DNA from: Anarhynchus alexandrinus
Lineage: Eukaryota; Chordata; Aves; Charadriiformes; Charadriidae
DNA: 64,000 bases
Assembly: GCA_008711295.1 (NCBI GenBank)
Contig: VUYV01000179.1
Coordinates: 1,826,813 to 1,890,812, forward strand
Direction: 5' to 3'
Within the stretch, counting starts at the first letter, position 1, and each line of letters starts with the position of its first letter. The notes under the pieces are model-generated. The model searched no databases. It saw only the letters and a program-made list of their open reading frames with translations, and was not told where the DNA came from. Below, in pieces: positions 21,453 through 34,900 of this stretch. A program made the position numbers and the translations under genes.

Positions 21453-21518
21453 TTTTCCTTTTTATCTTAATCCACTCTGAAAGTGGATTTTCAGAATGGG
21501 TTAAGATAAACAGGAAAA
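21453..21518. repeat. 66-bp near-perfect hairpin (30-bp arms, 6-base loop)
   Basis: Bases 21453-21482 and 21489-21518 are reverse complements at 27 of 30 positions around the loop gtggat. The uninterrupted inner and outer blocks include tttatcttaa, which pairs with ttaagataaa. One of the three mismatches becomes a G-U wobble on either RNA strand. Size and near-complete pairing are compatible with a pre-microRNA-like hairpin or a tiny foldback element. No family is recognised. It lies in SMOX intron 1, so it would be transcribed in the SMOX primary transcript. Confidence 0.75.
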
Positions 21519-22194
21519 TGGCACTCAAGGTATGGAGGGCCCCCCTCAGGAGTTAGTCAGGAACTGCTGTGCAGGTTAAATCCTCACCAGACAGAGGCTG
21601 ATAGGAAAGACGAGACCACTCCTCAACAGATTCACACAAACACATACCACAAACAGATGAGGGACAACATTCTAGTTAAAAACCCAACCAAAACAAGGAA
21701 GCATCCCTTTGCTCTCTTTACCAGTGCAGAACAACGGGAATGAGTTAGACTTCTTACAAAGAAATGTCATTTGCACCATCTTCTCTTGAGGTTGAGTGAA
21801 GCCACTAAGTTTCTTGGGCCCTGTCAATCACTGGTCCTTTACCTCCCCTCCTAAGCATGCCAATTTATTGACTTTTAATCTAACAAGATAAGAAGAGAGA
21901 TTTCTCTGGTTTCTTTTAAGATCTTTAAGATGGCCCCTGAACAGTGGGATCTCTGTATTCGGAGCTTCAGGGAAGTCCACCACCGGGATATGTAGGGCAA
22001 AGCAGTACAGCTATTAAAGGGTACATAAGAAATGCCAAAGTAAGTCATATTGAGGAGCCTGGGGTTTGTACAAAGAGGTATGATCCTCTTCTGGCAGTAC
22101 CGGCTTCCAGCAGTGAGTCCAAAAAGAACATTGTAAGGTAGAGCTAATGTCCAGACCTCTAAGTGTAACAATCCTGGGGACTTCTCCCCCTTGC

Positions 22195-22530
22195 ATTTGA
22201 TGACTTCTTTTTGAATCCCTACATACTTCTGGCCTTCACAACAATTTTGTGGTGAAGATCTCCACAGTCTATTAACCTAATGCAAACATTAATGTTCTTT
22301 TGGTGGTTTCAAAATCGCTACCCAATGAAAATTGGAGACATCCCCCAAAACCACGTGATAAGAAACACTGAACAGTCATTCCCTGTTCACATTCTCCTTG
22401 GTGCTAAGGACCTTCATATATGATCCCAGTCATCTCTTTTTCAAGAATAAATCTTAACCTGGTTAGTCCTTCCTCATTTGTGAGCTGTTATAAAACCACA
22501 GCTGAAATAAACTCTTACTAGAAATGTCTT
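22195..22530 (-). mobile_element. Ancient CR1-like LINE 3'-end remnant
   Basis: Read on the plus strand, the segment follows in order the antisense 3' region of old amniote CR1 elements as I remember it. A stretch around ttcacaacaattttgtgg is followed by a ccacag segment, aacagtcattccctgttcac, atgatcccagtcatctc and a ttttcaagaataaatc-like block. Identity is low and the boundaries are approximate. Related copies occur at 55.65-55.93 and 58.02-58.33 kb in the same orientation. Confidence 0.5.
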
Positions 22531-25500
22531 CAGGATTTATCACAACCCATAGACATTCTATAACACTCTCCACTTCTCATCCAGTCTCCAGATAACACTT
22601 TGATACATGTATTTTAATTGCCACAGTAAAGAAACATCTTTTCTGCCATCTACATCCTACAGAAATTCAACCGGTTTAGCACCGTTCTTTAAGTACAGCT
22701 TTCCTAATCCTGGCTCTGGTGAACTCATGCAAATTCTTCACATGAAACTTTCAAGAAAATGTTTTCCCCTCCTGTTTCAGCATTTTAATACTGGATTAGG
22801 TGACTTGTCTAGACAGATGAGAAAATAACAGGTTATTTTGTGTGTACAGAGTCCTGATTTAGAAACCACCCTTAATTAGCCAACAACCTTTACCGTATCA
22901 TCAAAGGAAGGCAATTAAAATTTAGCAAGAACTTGGGCTTTCCAACCAGGATACAGGCTCCATTGTGAAATGAACAGTCAATATAAATATACGAATCCTC
23001 ACTACACTTTATTTCAGTATCAATTATACACTCTGTTAGGCTCATAAGTAAGACAAGCACATAAAACACGGTCTATTATGTGCAATGCTCTACTTTCAGT
23101 ACTTGCCAAGCCACCAGCCAGGGCTTGAGCCAGTGAATATTACTAGGTCCTCTGACATAAAGATAGTTTGGCTTTTTACTTTTTCTTGATTGCCAAAAAG
23201 GGTTGTTGGGGTTTTTTTTGTTTTGTTTTTTTAAATCACGGGGTAAGAAGTGTTAGCTGCTCTACTGTGCATCTCTCTGAGGCTGTAATTTTACTTTGTG
23301 TTCCTCTAAGAGGATGGGTAGTACTAAACCATAGCTTGACTAACAGTAAAATTCCCCCTGCTTATAGCTTTCCTGTGAGACATCCAACAGGCACCAGCTA
23401 TCCACAATAAAATAAAATAAGAAAAATCCAAATACAGATCTTCTTTCTCTTTTAAAAATACAGCTTTGATCCTCTTACCTCTTGTGGTCCAAGTGTCTCA
23501 GTCGTGGTATTTTAATCACTACTTCTTCCAGACCAGCCCCCTTTTCTCAGTCTCTATCGCTACTCTGACCTTGCCTCCCTAGGTGCCACTACCCTTCATT
23601 CATCCCTTCTCCCTACTGTCCATGTCCTTAATTCAAAAAAATACCTTAAAAAATCCCTAAAAAAAAAACACCACCAAAAAACCCTCTGAGGTCAACTGCT
23701 GTTTCCCAGCAGACAAATCTTTGCAAAAATTTATTTTTTCAGATGGGCATCATTCTACCAACCCAGAATCATGGGTTTCCATTCCTGGCATTTGTACCCT
23801 TCAATCCTATGAGCTCCCCATGCCTTCATCTCTGCTGATCTTAGTTATGCACCCAGCCCACTGACTGCTCCCAGAGAAATTACTCTTTTCATCTGCACAG
23901 AGAAGCCTTGTTAGCATTCAGCAGGACTTCACACCAGAGCTATCCTAGCAATCACTTAGAAATAATTTTGAACAGATTCTTGTGTTTCATCCTTTTAATA
24001 AAAATATATTCTGGGTATCTTTCCTTTAACATAGAGTGCCTTCTACTTATTTAAGTTACAATGGCCCCACAGACAATGGCAACCTAGAAGTAGCATGAAT
24101 GGAAATGTCACGCTAACCTTCTCTACCTCGAATCAAGCAGCAATAGCAATAAAGTTCAGAGGTAGGTCTACTTCATGATTATTTTTTTTTCCTCATTTCG
24201 CCAGTAAAACCTTGCAGGTCACAAGGAAGAAACCAGAGAATTAAGGCAGTTCACAACTGCCCTCCTTATTACAACAATACTCTCTGATCAGGCTATTCTT
24301 CTAGGACCCTTAAGAAAAAGGTCACCAAGGCTACAACAATTTAAAAATACAAAACCAAAATAAACAAAAACATTTCTCAAGGAAATCTGCTATTCTTAGC
24401 TCACCCAAATACTCCCGTGGCAGCACTGTCTTAGCTGTGATGACACAAAGACTTAGGCAAGGCAACGTACTGAAAACAAGGTTTGCGTGCTTAAAGGCTT
24501 GTCTGGTGGTGGGTTGGGTTTTTTTGGTTTGCTTCTTTTTTTCATCAGGATTGGTTAGTCTTAAAAAAGTGACCTTCCTCTCCCTTTCGACTTCATATCA
24601 CACAGCAGGTTGTCTTATACTCAGGAGTCACAGCTGTGAGCTCCCAGCATACCACAGACCACAATCGGGGTCATCCCAGGTGGGACTCACCCCATTTCAT
24701 CATTTGGGTGTCCAACTTGCATCTGCTGCCTGCAGCCTTTCAGGTGATGGAGAGAAAGAGTAACCCATCCTGCTGATCTTTGGCATACCTGTCTTAGGAT
24801 GGACAAGCTGAAAGGAGGCTTACAGACCAGTGTAAAACAATCATCTAACCTTTCTGAGTCCTCTTACATTAGCAGTTTAGCTAGGATCAGGAGTTTGCTT
24901 TAGAGTGACCTCAACACCTCCACTTCCCATGCTTTCATTCATGCTGTGCAGTGGTATCGAAGCAGCCAAACAGCTTCACTCCCTGTGGATAAAACTAAAC
25001 TAGAAGATGCACTTCAGGAGAGCCAAAACGCATCCCAGCCATTAAGGGGCATTCATGGGGACAGAGCACAGCAAGTCCAACCTGAAGCCTCCAGGGACAC
25101 ACACTCACAGACACAGGGACCTCAGCACTGACTCCTTCACTCAACATATCACCTCATATTACATGACATATTTACTGATCTAGAAATAGCTTTCGACAGG
25201 TAAAGCGAGGTTGAGAGGAACTGCACCTCCAGAAGAGGCAGCCAGTGGCAACACTTCCACATACTATTCCGGGAATCCTCCACAAGGACCCGAGTTTCTT
25301 TTCTAACCACACTATTTGCCTGAATGTTTTAGTCCTTCTGTAGAGAGTTTAATTGACAGTCCTCACATTAACAAGTGCAACAGCCAGTCTGGAGGGTGAG
25401 AAACACATTATCAACACAAACAAATTCCCTGCTGACTGCACAGACCAAGCAGCTCCAGCATAAACCAACCAGAATTTACCAGAATCACTTTAATCCCTCT

Positions 25501-27609
25501 AGGTTTTTAATTTATGGGAATTAAGCATCAACCTTAATCAGAAACCTAAACAACAATGTTGGGTGCATTTGAAAGGAACTCAGATAAAAACAAAAAAACT
25601 TCGTTTCAGTTGAAATACTAAATGGAAGCACGAGAAATCAACACACACCTATTTTATTATTATTTTAAGTGCAACTATTCAAAATACTATCAACACATGA
25701 AGGGGCACTACATACACATCTGTTTATAACGCAGGTTTGTCATCACAGTCTGAAAGTGTTTACAAACAGAGAACACTTGACACCAAAGGATTAATTCAAT
25801 CTAAACAGAGACAAAGCAAGATTGAGCAACCATGAGCAGAAGCTAGAAAAATTCAGAACAGAAATAAGATGTCTATTTTTAACAGTGACACTAATCAGCC
25901 GTTGAAACACTTTTCACTAAGGACAGAGAGGATATTGCTTGAAGCTTTAAAATCAGGATCCAATCTCTCATAGACATTTACACTCCAGTCCTACCAGAAC
26001 ACAGGGTTGTGGTGCTGGAAATGCTCCTGCCTATATGATGGAGATGGCCAGGACAGATATTCAAGACAAAACTTTCTGGTCTTTGCACCTCAGGAATCTA
26101 CTGTCATGCACAACACCATACTAATACACATGTGGTCACAGACATCGTGTTGTAGAGACAGAGATTGCACGCAGGTAGTTTCTAGTGGTGCCTAAGGAAT
26201 GACAATCAGTCACACAGGCCACCCAGTGCAGGGCATCTCCTGGGCCTCAGAAGACAATTAAAAAAAAAAAAGGCAAAATTTTTGATACAGAGTTTTAAAA
26301 GCCTTTTTCCAACAGCTGTAATAATCTCTAGTGTTTGAAAGCACTATTAGCAGAGCCCAAATGCAAAAGCTTCACAACAGAAAGAGAACGACAACTTATT
26401 AGGCAGATGTAAAGACACTCCAGCATTTAGGCCATTAACTCATTACACAGTGTAGCCCTACTTGTACTGAGCAATATGCAATAACAAAATTTTCAATTAT
26501 CATCTCTAATGCACCTTTTTTCCTAAGCTGAGGGAGAAGTGCTTGGAAGAATTATTCTAGATGGAGCAATTTTATCTCCTTTAACACCTTTCTAGGCTTC
26601 AGATTCAGGCTGTCCACTGAGCATAGGTCAGGACAGAGCAGATCGTATCTCTGAGTAGATACAAAAATGAAGTGGAAGGAGATTTCCACGCTGGCCCCAG
26701 CACTGCCTGTCGCCAATGCCTCCCGTCACTGTTAGCTGTGGTTCTCCGCAGCTCCTGGCACAACAAACAAGCATTTTGCAACTTCTCCCTTTTTCCCCTT
26801 TCATCGGCCTTCTCAATAGCAAGCACATTAATCCTTACTGCCTGTTATTTCAAGACGGTCTTTCCAAGCTCTCCAGGCTGTAAACATGTCAAACTGGAAG
26901 ATCTGTCTCTTTTCTCCTTCTCCACATACCCTCCCTCCTTTTTAATCCAGCAGGTCGCACGCCAAACTTGCTCACAACCTTTTTCAGAATCACCATTTAT
27001 ACCAGCACGGGTTAAGTACAGACACCCTTTCACCAGAAGGCAGGCGCATTATTAATTGAACTTAAGTACTCCACGTCAGTCAGCTACGTGAGTGAAACAA
27101 GCCTGCTGTTATAAACTGCCTTTGTACGGTAGTTGTGCAAACACCAACCCAGCAAGGTTGCGTCTGCAGCACAACAGGAGGTTTATTGCGCACCTCGTTT
27201 ACTCAGCTACCTGGAGAGCTGCAGGAGCAGAATAATGGTCCTCAGCCATCTACGTACATACCAGGGCCCTTCCCAAGCTCATAAACTTGTGCGACCGACA
27301 GCATATGCACCAGTGAGATCAAGGTTAACTTGTGTTATGCCTGCACATGCTGGGAAGTCACCTCCAGCTGGGCTGAAACCACCTGGAGAGTGGCATTTCA
27401 TCATCATCCTCGTGCTCAAGGCTTTATCCAATTCAGTATTTTAGTCTAAACAGGTTTGCTGGCCGGATGTGGGCAGCTGGAACAAGTCGCTCAGCCTCTC
27501 ACCAGTCCTGCTGCCCTCTTTTGCAGGCAGCTGCCAGGTGTGGGCAGGCAGCAGGTCTTGGCAGAGGAGACCTGTTCTGACAGCTCACAGAAGCTGGAAG
27601 TGTTGTTCA

Positions 27610-27670
27610 GAAGCAGCCCCTAAAAGGCCCTAGTCCAACCTCCACCTTCAAGCAGGACCATCACCACCAC
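27610..27670 (-). mobile_element. Possible very short CR1 3'-end fragment
   Basis: The phrase agtccaacctcc with a following tcaagcaggacca resembles the reverse complement of the CR1 3' UTR (the guess is based on the block found at 40.85-40.88 kb). The match is short and lacks the terminal octamers, so this is tentative. Confidence 0.3.
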
Positions 27671-28834
27671 AGTCTCCTTGAATGCAGTGTTTTCCAGTGC
27701 CTGAAACAAGCAATACAGATCCAAAATCCCCTGCTTTTCCCATCAGTGCAACTTTGGCACCTTGCTCCTCATCACCACTTCGTGCCTCAGAGGAGACAGG
27801 AGCGTTGCAGACACTGCATGGGGTCATGTGAGCCTGAGTGAGCAATCCTCCCTGGATCCAAGCAGGTTTTGAGTGGAGCATCTCCAACAGCCCTGCAGCA
27901 CCCTCTCTACTGCATCCCGTACCATCAATACAACCCATTTATCCTGTGTGCCTCACCTTTGCCCATCAGCCTTGGTGATGGAGAGATGACCACGCTCATC
28001 TTTCTCACCATGGTGGTGCAGGGAAGCCAGACAGCTTTTCACAAAAACAAGCCAGCATTCCTACTGCAGATGAGCAACTCATGTCCTGCCTTATATTTCC
28101 GCAGGCAGAAGCCAAAACGAAGTGGTTCAACTTCCAGAGAGCTGCTGGAATTTATAGGGGTGACTGTGAGAGAAAAACAAGTTGGAACTGAAGACTAACG
28201 CTACCATCCACTAAAATTCGCCCATGTAAAAGCCCAAGCCATCAAGTGAGGCTTGAGGCACTGAAAAGGCTGCAGTTCAATAGCGTTGATCTTACATTAG
28301 CATCTACAAGCTCCATTTACAAATTACTGACCCACCCCAATGACTGACACACAGTGAATGCAGAGCTGGATCAGACATCAAGGAAGGAAACACATTAATA
28401 ACACACCACGTGTACTCTTAGACAGCAGCACGAACAAAATGCTTCCCGTTTTACCCATATGCCAAACCTGCAGCTTTGCACCCCAAACCTCCTCAGCATC
28501 AGTTTTTTTGAAGGCAGCAGAGACCTTCAGGCTGACTCTGCACTCTTCTTCCTCTGGACGCATCCCAAAAAAACAGAGGGAAATTACAGCATTAACCTTT
28601 GCCTGTCCAAACTCAGGTCTCCTCCAGCCTGAGGAGATGACCTTAGCTGGGCTGCCAAGCCTTTATTCTTGTAACAAAACACTGCAAGCCTTATCTTCAT
28701 TTACCCCCTCACTTCCAGAAATATCACCTCCCCACATGAGGGAGAGACAGAGATGGGGCCGTACTAAATTGTTTCCTCTTCACAAGCTGGAAAGAAGCTG
28801 GACTTCTTCAACACACACACAACACACAATGAAC

Positions 28835-28920
28835 TCCTGCTCCTAGTGTGACCACTCATGGTCTGTAGGACCTTGGACAAGCCATTTCACTTATCTGCGT
28901 CATATAAGCATGACCATCCA
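28835..28920 (+). mobile_element. MIR-like SINE core fragment
   Basis: The segment contains ctagtgtgacc and gaccttggacaagcc, followed by atttcacttatctg. These align in order with the conserved 3' core of MIR elements (ctgtgtgaccttgggcaag, then cacttaac and tctg). The flanks are too diverged to set ends. It lies antisense in SMOX intron 1. Confidence 0.45.
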
Positions 28921-31900
28921 GAGCCACCTCTGTAAAGCTACTCCACTAGTTATGAATGAGAAGCAGACCAAAACTGCTAGACCTTAGAGCTGAGGCCATC
29001 AGACCTGATGCAGGCTACAGGCTCCAACGATGGCACCACTCTGTGGTCCTACACTGTTGGCCTAGAAAAGGAAGCAGAAATGTTTAAGTTCTTCAACAAC
29101 AACAAAAATTGTTCTGAGAAACAATATTTTTCATAAGTATGATACAAGACAGCTGTCCCCTTTGCCTCTTCCCACAACTCCATCATCCAGGAAAAATGCG
29201 GGGGAGACGAGAGAATAAACTGTCAAATCTGACATTTTATAATTATCTCTGAATCAGCAAAGACGGTGGAAAATGCTCCATGATAAGATCTCCTGCTACC
29301 TTAAAGGTACTGGGCACCTCCTTTGCCACCCGATTTTCTGAGCAGCTTATCTGAAGCTGTGTTGCAAGAAAAGACTTAGCTAGCTAGCGTCCAAGTCTCT
29401 GAGCAATCAGATCAGCAACCTGCTGAGAGTAGAAATGTGGACAAAACAGCACCTGTTATAATTCAGTCTTCAACACAAGAAAGGCCGGGTAGCATCGCAA
29501 CAAGCCACTGGCTCCCATACCCATCACAGGCGGACTAGACTCCCTGCTGAGAGATGATTTGCAGAGCTGGCAGGGGAGCGGGCTGGGCAGACAATTTCAG
29601 ACAACAAGCCAGAAAAGATGGAGCTGGCAGGGAGCAGAGCTCACTTTGTAAACGGGTGCCACAGTTCTGATTATAAATTAACGTGTTGAGGGGCACACAA
29701 ACATCACATGTGATTTATACACCAGTGAGGAATCCACTGCTGCAGTCAGTGAATCCCACTGAATAATACTGACTTCAGGCAAAGAAGTGTCAGGATGCTT
29801 TGTCTTCTTCCACCCATACCCCTGCACACCGACATTCAGTTTGCATCAACTGCAGCAAGTGTTCCAGTAGTACACCAAGTGGCTCCCAGAAACACTTGCC
29901 CCAGTAAGCCTCCTCCACTCTCCAAAGTCACCAAAAATTTGCTAACTGGGAAAATCTCTGCACTTTTGAATGTTTAGAGGAGATTAAAACAAAAAAAAAA
30001 AAAAAGGGGCCACTGGATGGTGCTTTTAATCAGGAAACCACTGCACATTTTTACCACTGTGATCCAACTTGTTTTAATGCCTGCAAATATCCCTCGAGTC
30101 AAATGAACTTGTTCAAAGCTGATTCACACCAAGGCTACTTTTTAAATTGGGTAGTTGTTGACAAGTAGAATATATTTAACAAGCCCCAAGCATCTTGGCA
30201 TGCAGTATAAAGACTTCCTATTACGAGTTGTTTTTTTTAAAGCTAACATATGGGCAGAGCAGGTTGTCTGCCACAGGGCATTTCCATACAGTGCGTGGCA
30301 CTAACAGAACTGCAAGGATATCAAAAAAAATAAACCAAAGAACATCATGCCAAGAACACAGGGGATGAATCACACCATTTAAAACTCACTAATAAAATGC
30401 ACCATGATGTATTTTCAAACCCTTCTCATCTGAGAGAAAAGAAAAGAAATAAATCAAAATAATTGGCTGGTCTATGGCTGATTCTCAAGCATGTTCCTCT
30501 GGCTGAAGGGCACCGTGAGAATACAGCAGGCTTAGCCAGCTCCAAGATGCTGGGAAGGGAGCAGGCTATCTTGAACTACTCTTCAAAGGCCCCTTTGACA
30601 GTCTGCTGGGATGCACCTTGGCCAGCCGATCAGCACCTTGATTTACAGCATGGGGATAAAATTAAGGACTAGACGATTTCCTCCACCATCAGAAGCTCCC
30701 GTGGAAGTGCTAGGAGGCGGTCACCATCCCCAGGTGATTCCCAGAGAAATGGGCTGAGAATGAAGTCAAAGGCCTTTCAGGAACACACAGCAAGGGCGCC
30801 CTGTGATGGTAAGATGGGTCAGCTACAGTCAGACTGGCTGAGCTTTTGGGACAGTTTGAGGCATAAATCTCTTTCTTCCACTTTTTATTGCAGCTTTTCT
30901 GGTCACACAAAGCTGATTAGCTCGTCTGCAGCTGAGACAATGACTTCCCTGCGCCATGCAGTCTGGGCTATGGAGCTTCTCCTGCCCACGCAGCTGAACT
31001 CTGTCATGCTGTGGTTCGTGTGCCAGAGGCTACAGTATTACACAGGACACAGTTAAAAAGAGTTTCACAGCAGCGACAAAAAACACAACTTTGGCATGTT
31101 CCTTGCAGAACAGAAGAGCAAATCCAATAAATCCTCTGCTCAACAAAACTCCCAAAGACAGAACACATATATGCTGTAGCTGGAATTATCACCATCCCCT
31201 TTATTTTGAGAGGCTGCAGAGATAGGTACAAGAGCCCACCTACCTAGAAGGCATCCCACAACATCTACTCCATCACCAGGGACAGCTTACACTGTCAAAA
31301 CACTCTTCTGCTACATCAGGAGCAACTGGAGAAAACAGGGACACCAGAATGTCAACCTGCTGCAGTGAATGGGATATTCCCGTCTTAACCCTGGTGATAG
31401 AAATAGCGATCTAGCCACAAACTCTAACGCCTGTGGTAGAAATCACTGTTTCAACATCCTGTAGACCATTGGGGACCTATCAACACCATGAGCCAGCCAG
31501 AACCTAAACCAGTACAACAAGATGCAGTTTGGCTGTGTTAGCCTCAGACAACATAGAAGGTTAATAGCTCAGAACAGAGCTGTTGAGCTAACCAGGACAA
31601 GCAGCAACCAGACTCAAACCGTCCTGCCTTTTACTGTGTCTCTACAAGCTTGCCAAGCCCTGGTCGACCCCGCAGTGGGCATCTTCCCCTCATTTCCAGC
31701 TCCTCGATCCATTTCAGTATTGGGATGTATCTGCCACTGTTAAGCTTCTAGTGAAAGCAAAGCTTGGTGTTTCAGGACTGTAAAAGGCAGGAGAGACAGA
31801 CAGTAAACTACAGGGAAAAAAGGTTACAAACTAAAAACGCTGGCATAATGGATCAGAACAATGCTGCAAACAAGTTTCCCGCAGAACTTGTACTCCAACT

Positions 31901-34900
31901 GCCAAAAAGAGCTGTACCCTATCCCATCTGCATAACCATGCGATCTTATCTTCGCTACCCTCCTTCTCTCTCCAATTGTTTGAGAAACACTATTGATAAA
32001 ACTACCCTTAATTAAATAGGAAACTTGCCCGTGTTTGCACAACTCTGAACACAATGGGGTCTCAGTCAAATAAACACTGGTGTCCATATTACACTTGGGA
32101 ATTCTCTGTGGTTTGGGGTTTAAAATTCATTGCAGCAAGCTTGGGAGCAAAGTTTCAACAGGAATCTTTTCTTCTCCTCCCATACTGTGTAATAGGAGAG
32201 TGAGACGGGGAATGAATCTGCATGCAGAGAGGCTCAGTACTGGTTCCAACTCAATGTGTACATGAGGATCATTTCAGGACACACCATATGAGACGCGCTA
32301 GCCCAAAAGCAATTATTTTTTCTCACCACTTCTCAGAACCCAGACCTAACAAACTGCCCTGAAATAGCAGCACAACTCTCTAAATAGCATCATTTCTTCT
32401 TTATTTGAAAGCAACACCCACACTGAATCTTTGATTTTAAGCCATCCCCAAGCAGTTACCACATCTTTACCATTCAAGCCACAGGGAAAATCATTAAATG
32501 CAACAGAAACACTAGGAGATGAGAACCAAAATTAGAAAAGCTGAACACCACACAGATTTACTCCCACGGTAACTGGATTGACTTCAGCCTGGAACAGACT
32601 AGACGTGACTCCAGGAAAAGCATGTCTCTCCAGGTGGAGTTGTATTGAGGGGACTTCTCCTGGGCTCGTGCTTTGCTGGAACGTTAAATGCAAACCACAT
32701 GCTCCAGCTCTATGAGAGCAGACACATAACCAGGGCTGGGTTTAGCACTCTGCAATACACACAGGTTTCTCCATCCTGCTGTCTGAACAAACACGCTCAC
32801 GTATCAGACAAGAGCCCAAGGCAGGGGAATTCAGGTTGGGAAGCACATTCTTAGATCTTGATGAAGTCTGGGTCATGGCTGGCAGACTGGCTTTCTGAGA
32901 TTTTTACCCAACCAGAAGCTTTCCTTGAAGGAGATAGGTGTTTTTCCCATGGTGCGTGAGGTGTGGGGTTTTAAATATGACAACAAGAAATGTTTCAATA
33001 CAAAAGCACAGACCTCCTCCTAACTAAATACTGTCTGCATTCAGGTCATGTAGAGATATCCAGAAGAAACTGGTGAATGCTCAAAAAACCACCTTATACA
33101 GGAAGGTATCCCTGCTGTAAAGCAACAGAAGCAATTCACCCTGCTGAGTGATTTTCCTGCTGAGTGCTAGGCACACCGAAACAGAGAACAGAAACAGCTC
33201 ATGAAAGAGAAGGAAAAGAAGGGTGGGAGAGGAAAGAGATGAAAACACAACAGTGACACCTTCGGCTTCGTTCCCACCTTGTTTTAAAACAAAGACCAAG
33301 GATGAAATTTTGTCTGGAGATTCCAACAGAAAAGCTCCTCCAGATGACTTCTTGTGCTTTGAGGTTACTAAGTGCCCTGCAGGCAACTGTATCCTGGAGT
33401 GCCATGGGATGCATACTAGTGATGGATTATCACTTCTGCAAGGTCCCCTTCATTCCTCCTGACACACCTGAACTCAAAAGCATTTCCTCTCTGGAACAAT
33501 CAAGACATTTTACTGAACCAAAGGGAAGTTTACTTTGCATTGCTCTTCTTCAGGAAACTGTGTCTCAAACAGCTTCACAGAATTAAGATAAAACATTGCT
33601 CAGAAAGAGAAAAATTCAACAGCACAGGCTGAGGGGAAAAAAAAAACCAAAGAGATTTTAGATCTAAGGTATTTTTCACTGAGCAGGAAGACTTGTCATG
33701 CAGTAAACAGCAGAAACCAGGAACTGGGACACTTGTGATTTATCTGTTCTTCCACAGCCTTCCCATGTGACTGGGGGTAAAAGAATGACAATCCTGTCCA
33801 TAAGTTGCTAAAAATATAGCACAATTTCAATGTGTTTAAATGGGAGCTCATTTTATTCAGCACATCACACTTCATCCTTTCAATACTTCAGCTTCACCAT
33901 ATGTAAAACAGCATTAGCACTTAGCTGTGCCAAATAAGCATTTCGATTAATACCCTCAAATGAAAAGGAATCAGTGTAAAGTATCAAATACCCACCAGGA
34001 CTGAGCTATGTGGAAGTCAGAAGAAGTAACAAGCCAGTAAATTTCAAATCACTGTTTGCATCCATGCCATAACTACATGCTGAAATCTATACAGCCTACA
34101 GATAGGCTGGCACGTTGGCAAGAAAAATTTGTCATTTCTAAATTTAGCAGACATTTCAATTATCATGCAACATTTCAAAAGCAACAGAGATATAAAGTGG
34201 AGTTTGTAGGGCAGCCATTTAAACTTAAATGAGAGCTCCGCTCACTGAGTGGTCTTTTCTTAATTCCCTTCCTGTTTGGACAATTTTATCCACTTCTTTT
34301 TTTCCACCACAACCGCAAGGGTCTGTCCTGCAGTGAATGGATGGGCTTTTTTCTGGGATAACTTCCAGGTTAAAGAGAAAGGATTTACACTTGAATGAAA
34401 CATAGGCTCTGTATTTGGAAAATTTGTTTTGAAAACTTGGGAAGGAAGCAAAGCCTCCTTCATTTAAAAAGGGACTCAATTAACATTCTCCAACAAGTCT
34501 TCCTATCGAAAGAACAGTACTTGCTGGGGGACATGTGATTTGAAACTTGTTCTCCTCGCTCACAATGTCCCCTTCTGAAATACAGGCCACTGTTTTTGAG
34601 AGACACGAGGATCTTTGCACAGCTTTCCAAAGGGCTGCCTGTCACAGTCAAGGCCTTGACTCCAGACATACGATGTTCTAGGACTTAGGCTCAGGAAACT
34701 TAAAATAGTGCTTAAAGACCCTAATGAAGACCTAGAGTGACATGTTCACTCTGTGAGCACTGTGGATCCCTCTACAAGGACAGCTCATCCATGCTGAGCC
34801 ACAACCGCGAGATGAATCCTCCCCAAGAGCTAAGAAGCATCGCAAAGCTCAGCCCCTTGTCTTCTTGAAAACATACAGCATTGCACGCCTGGCTTTCGTT

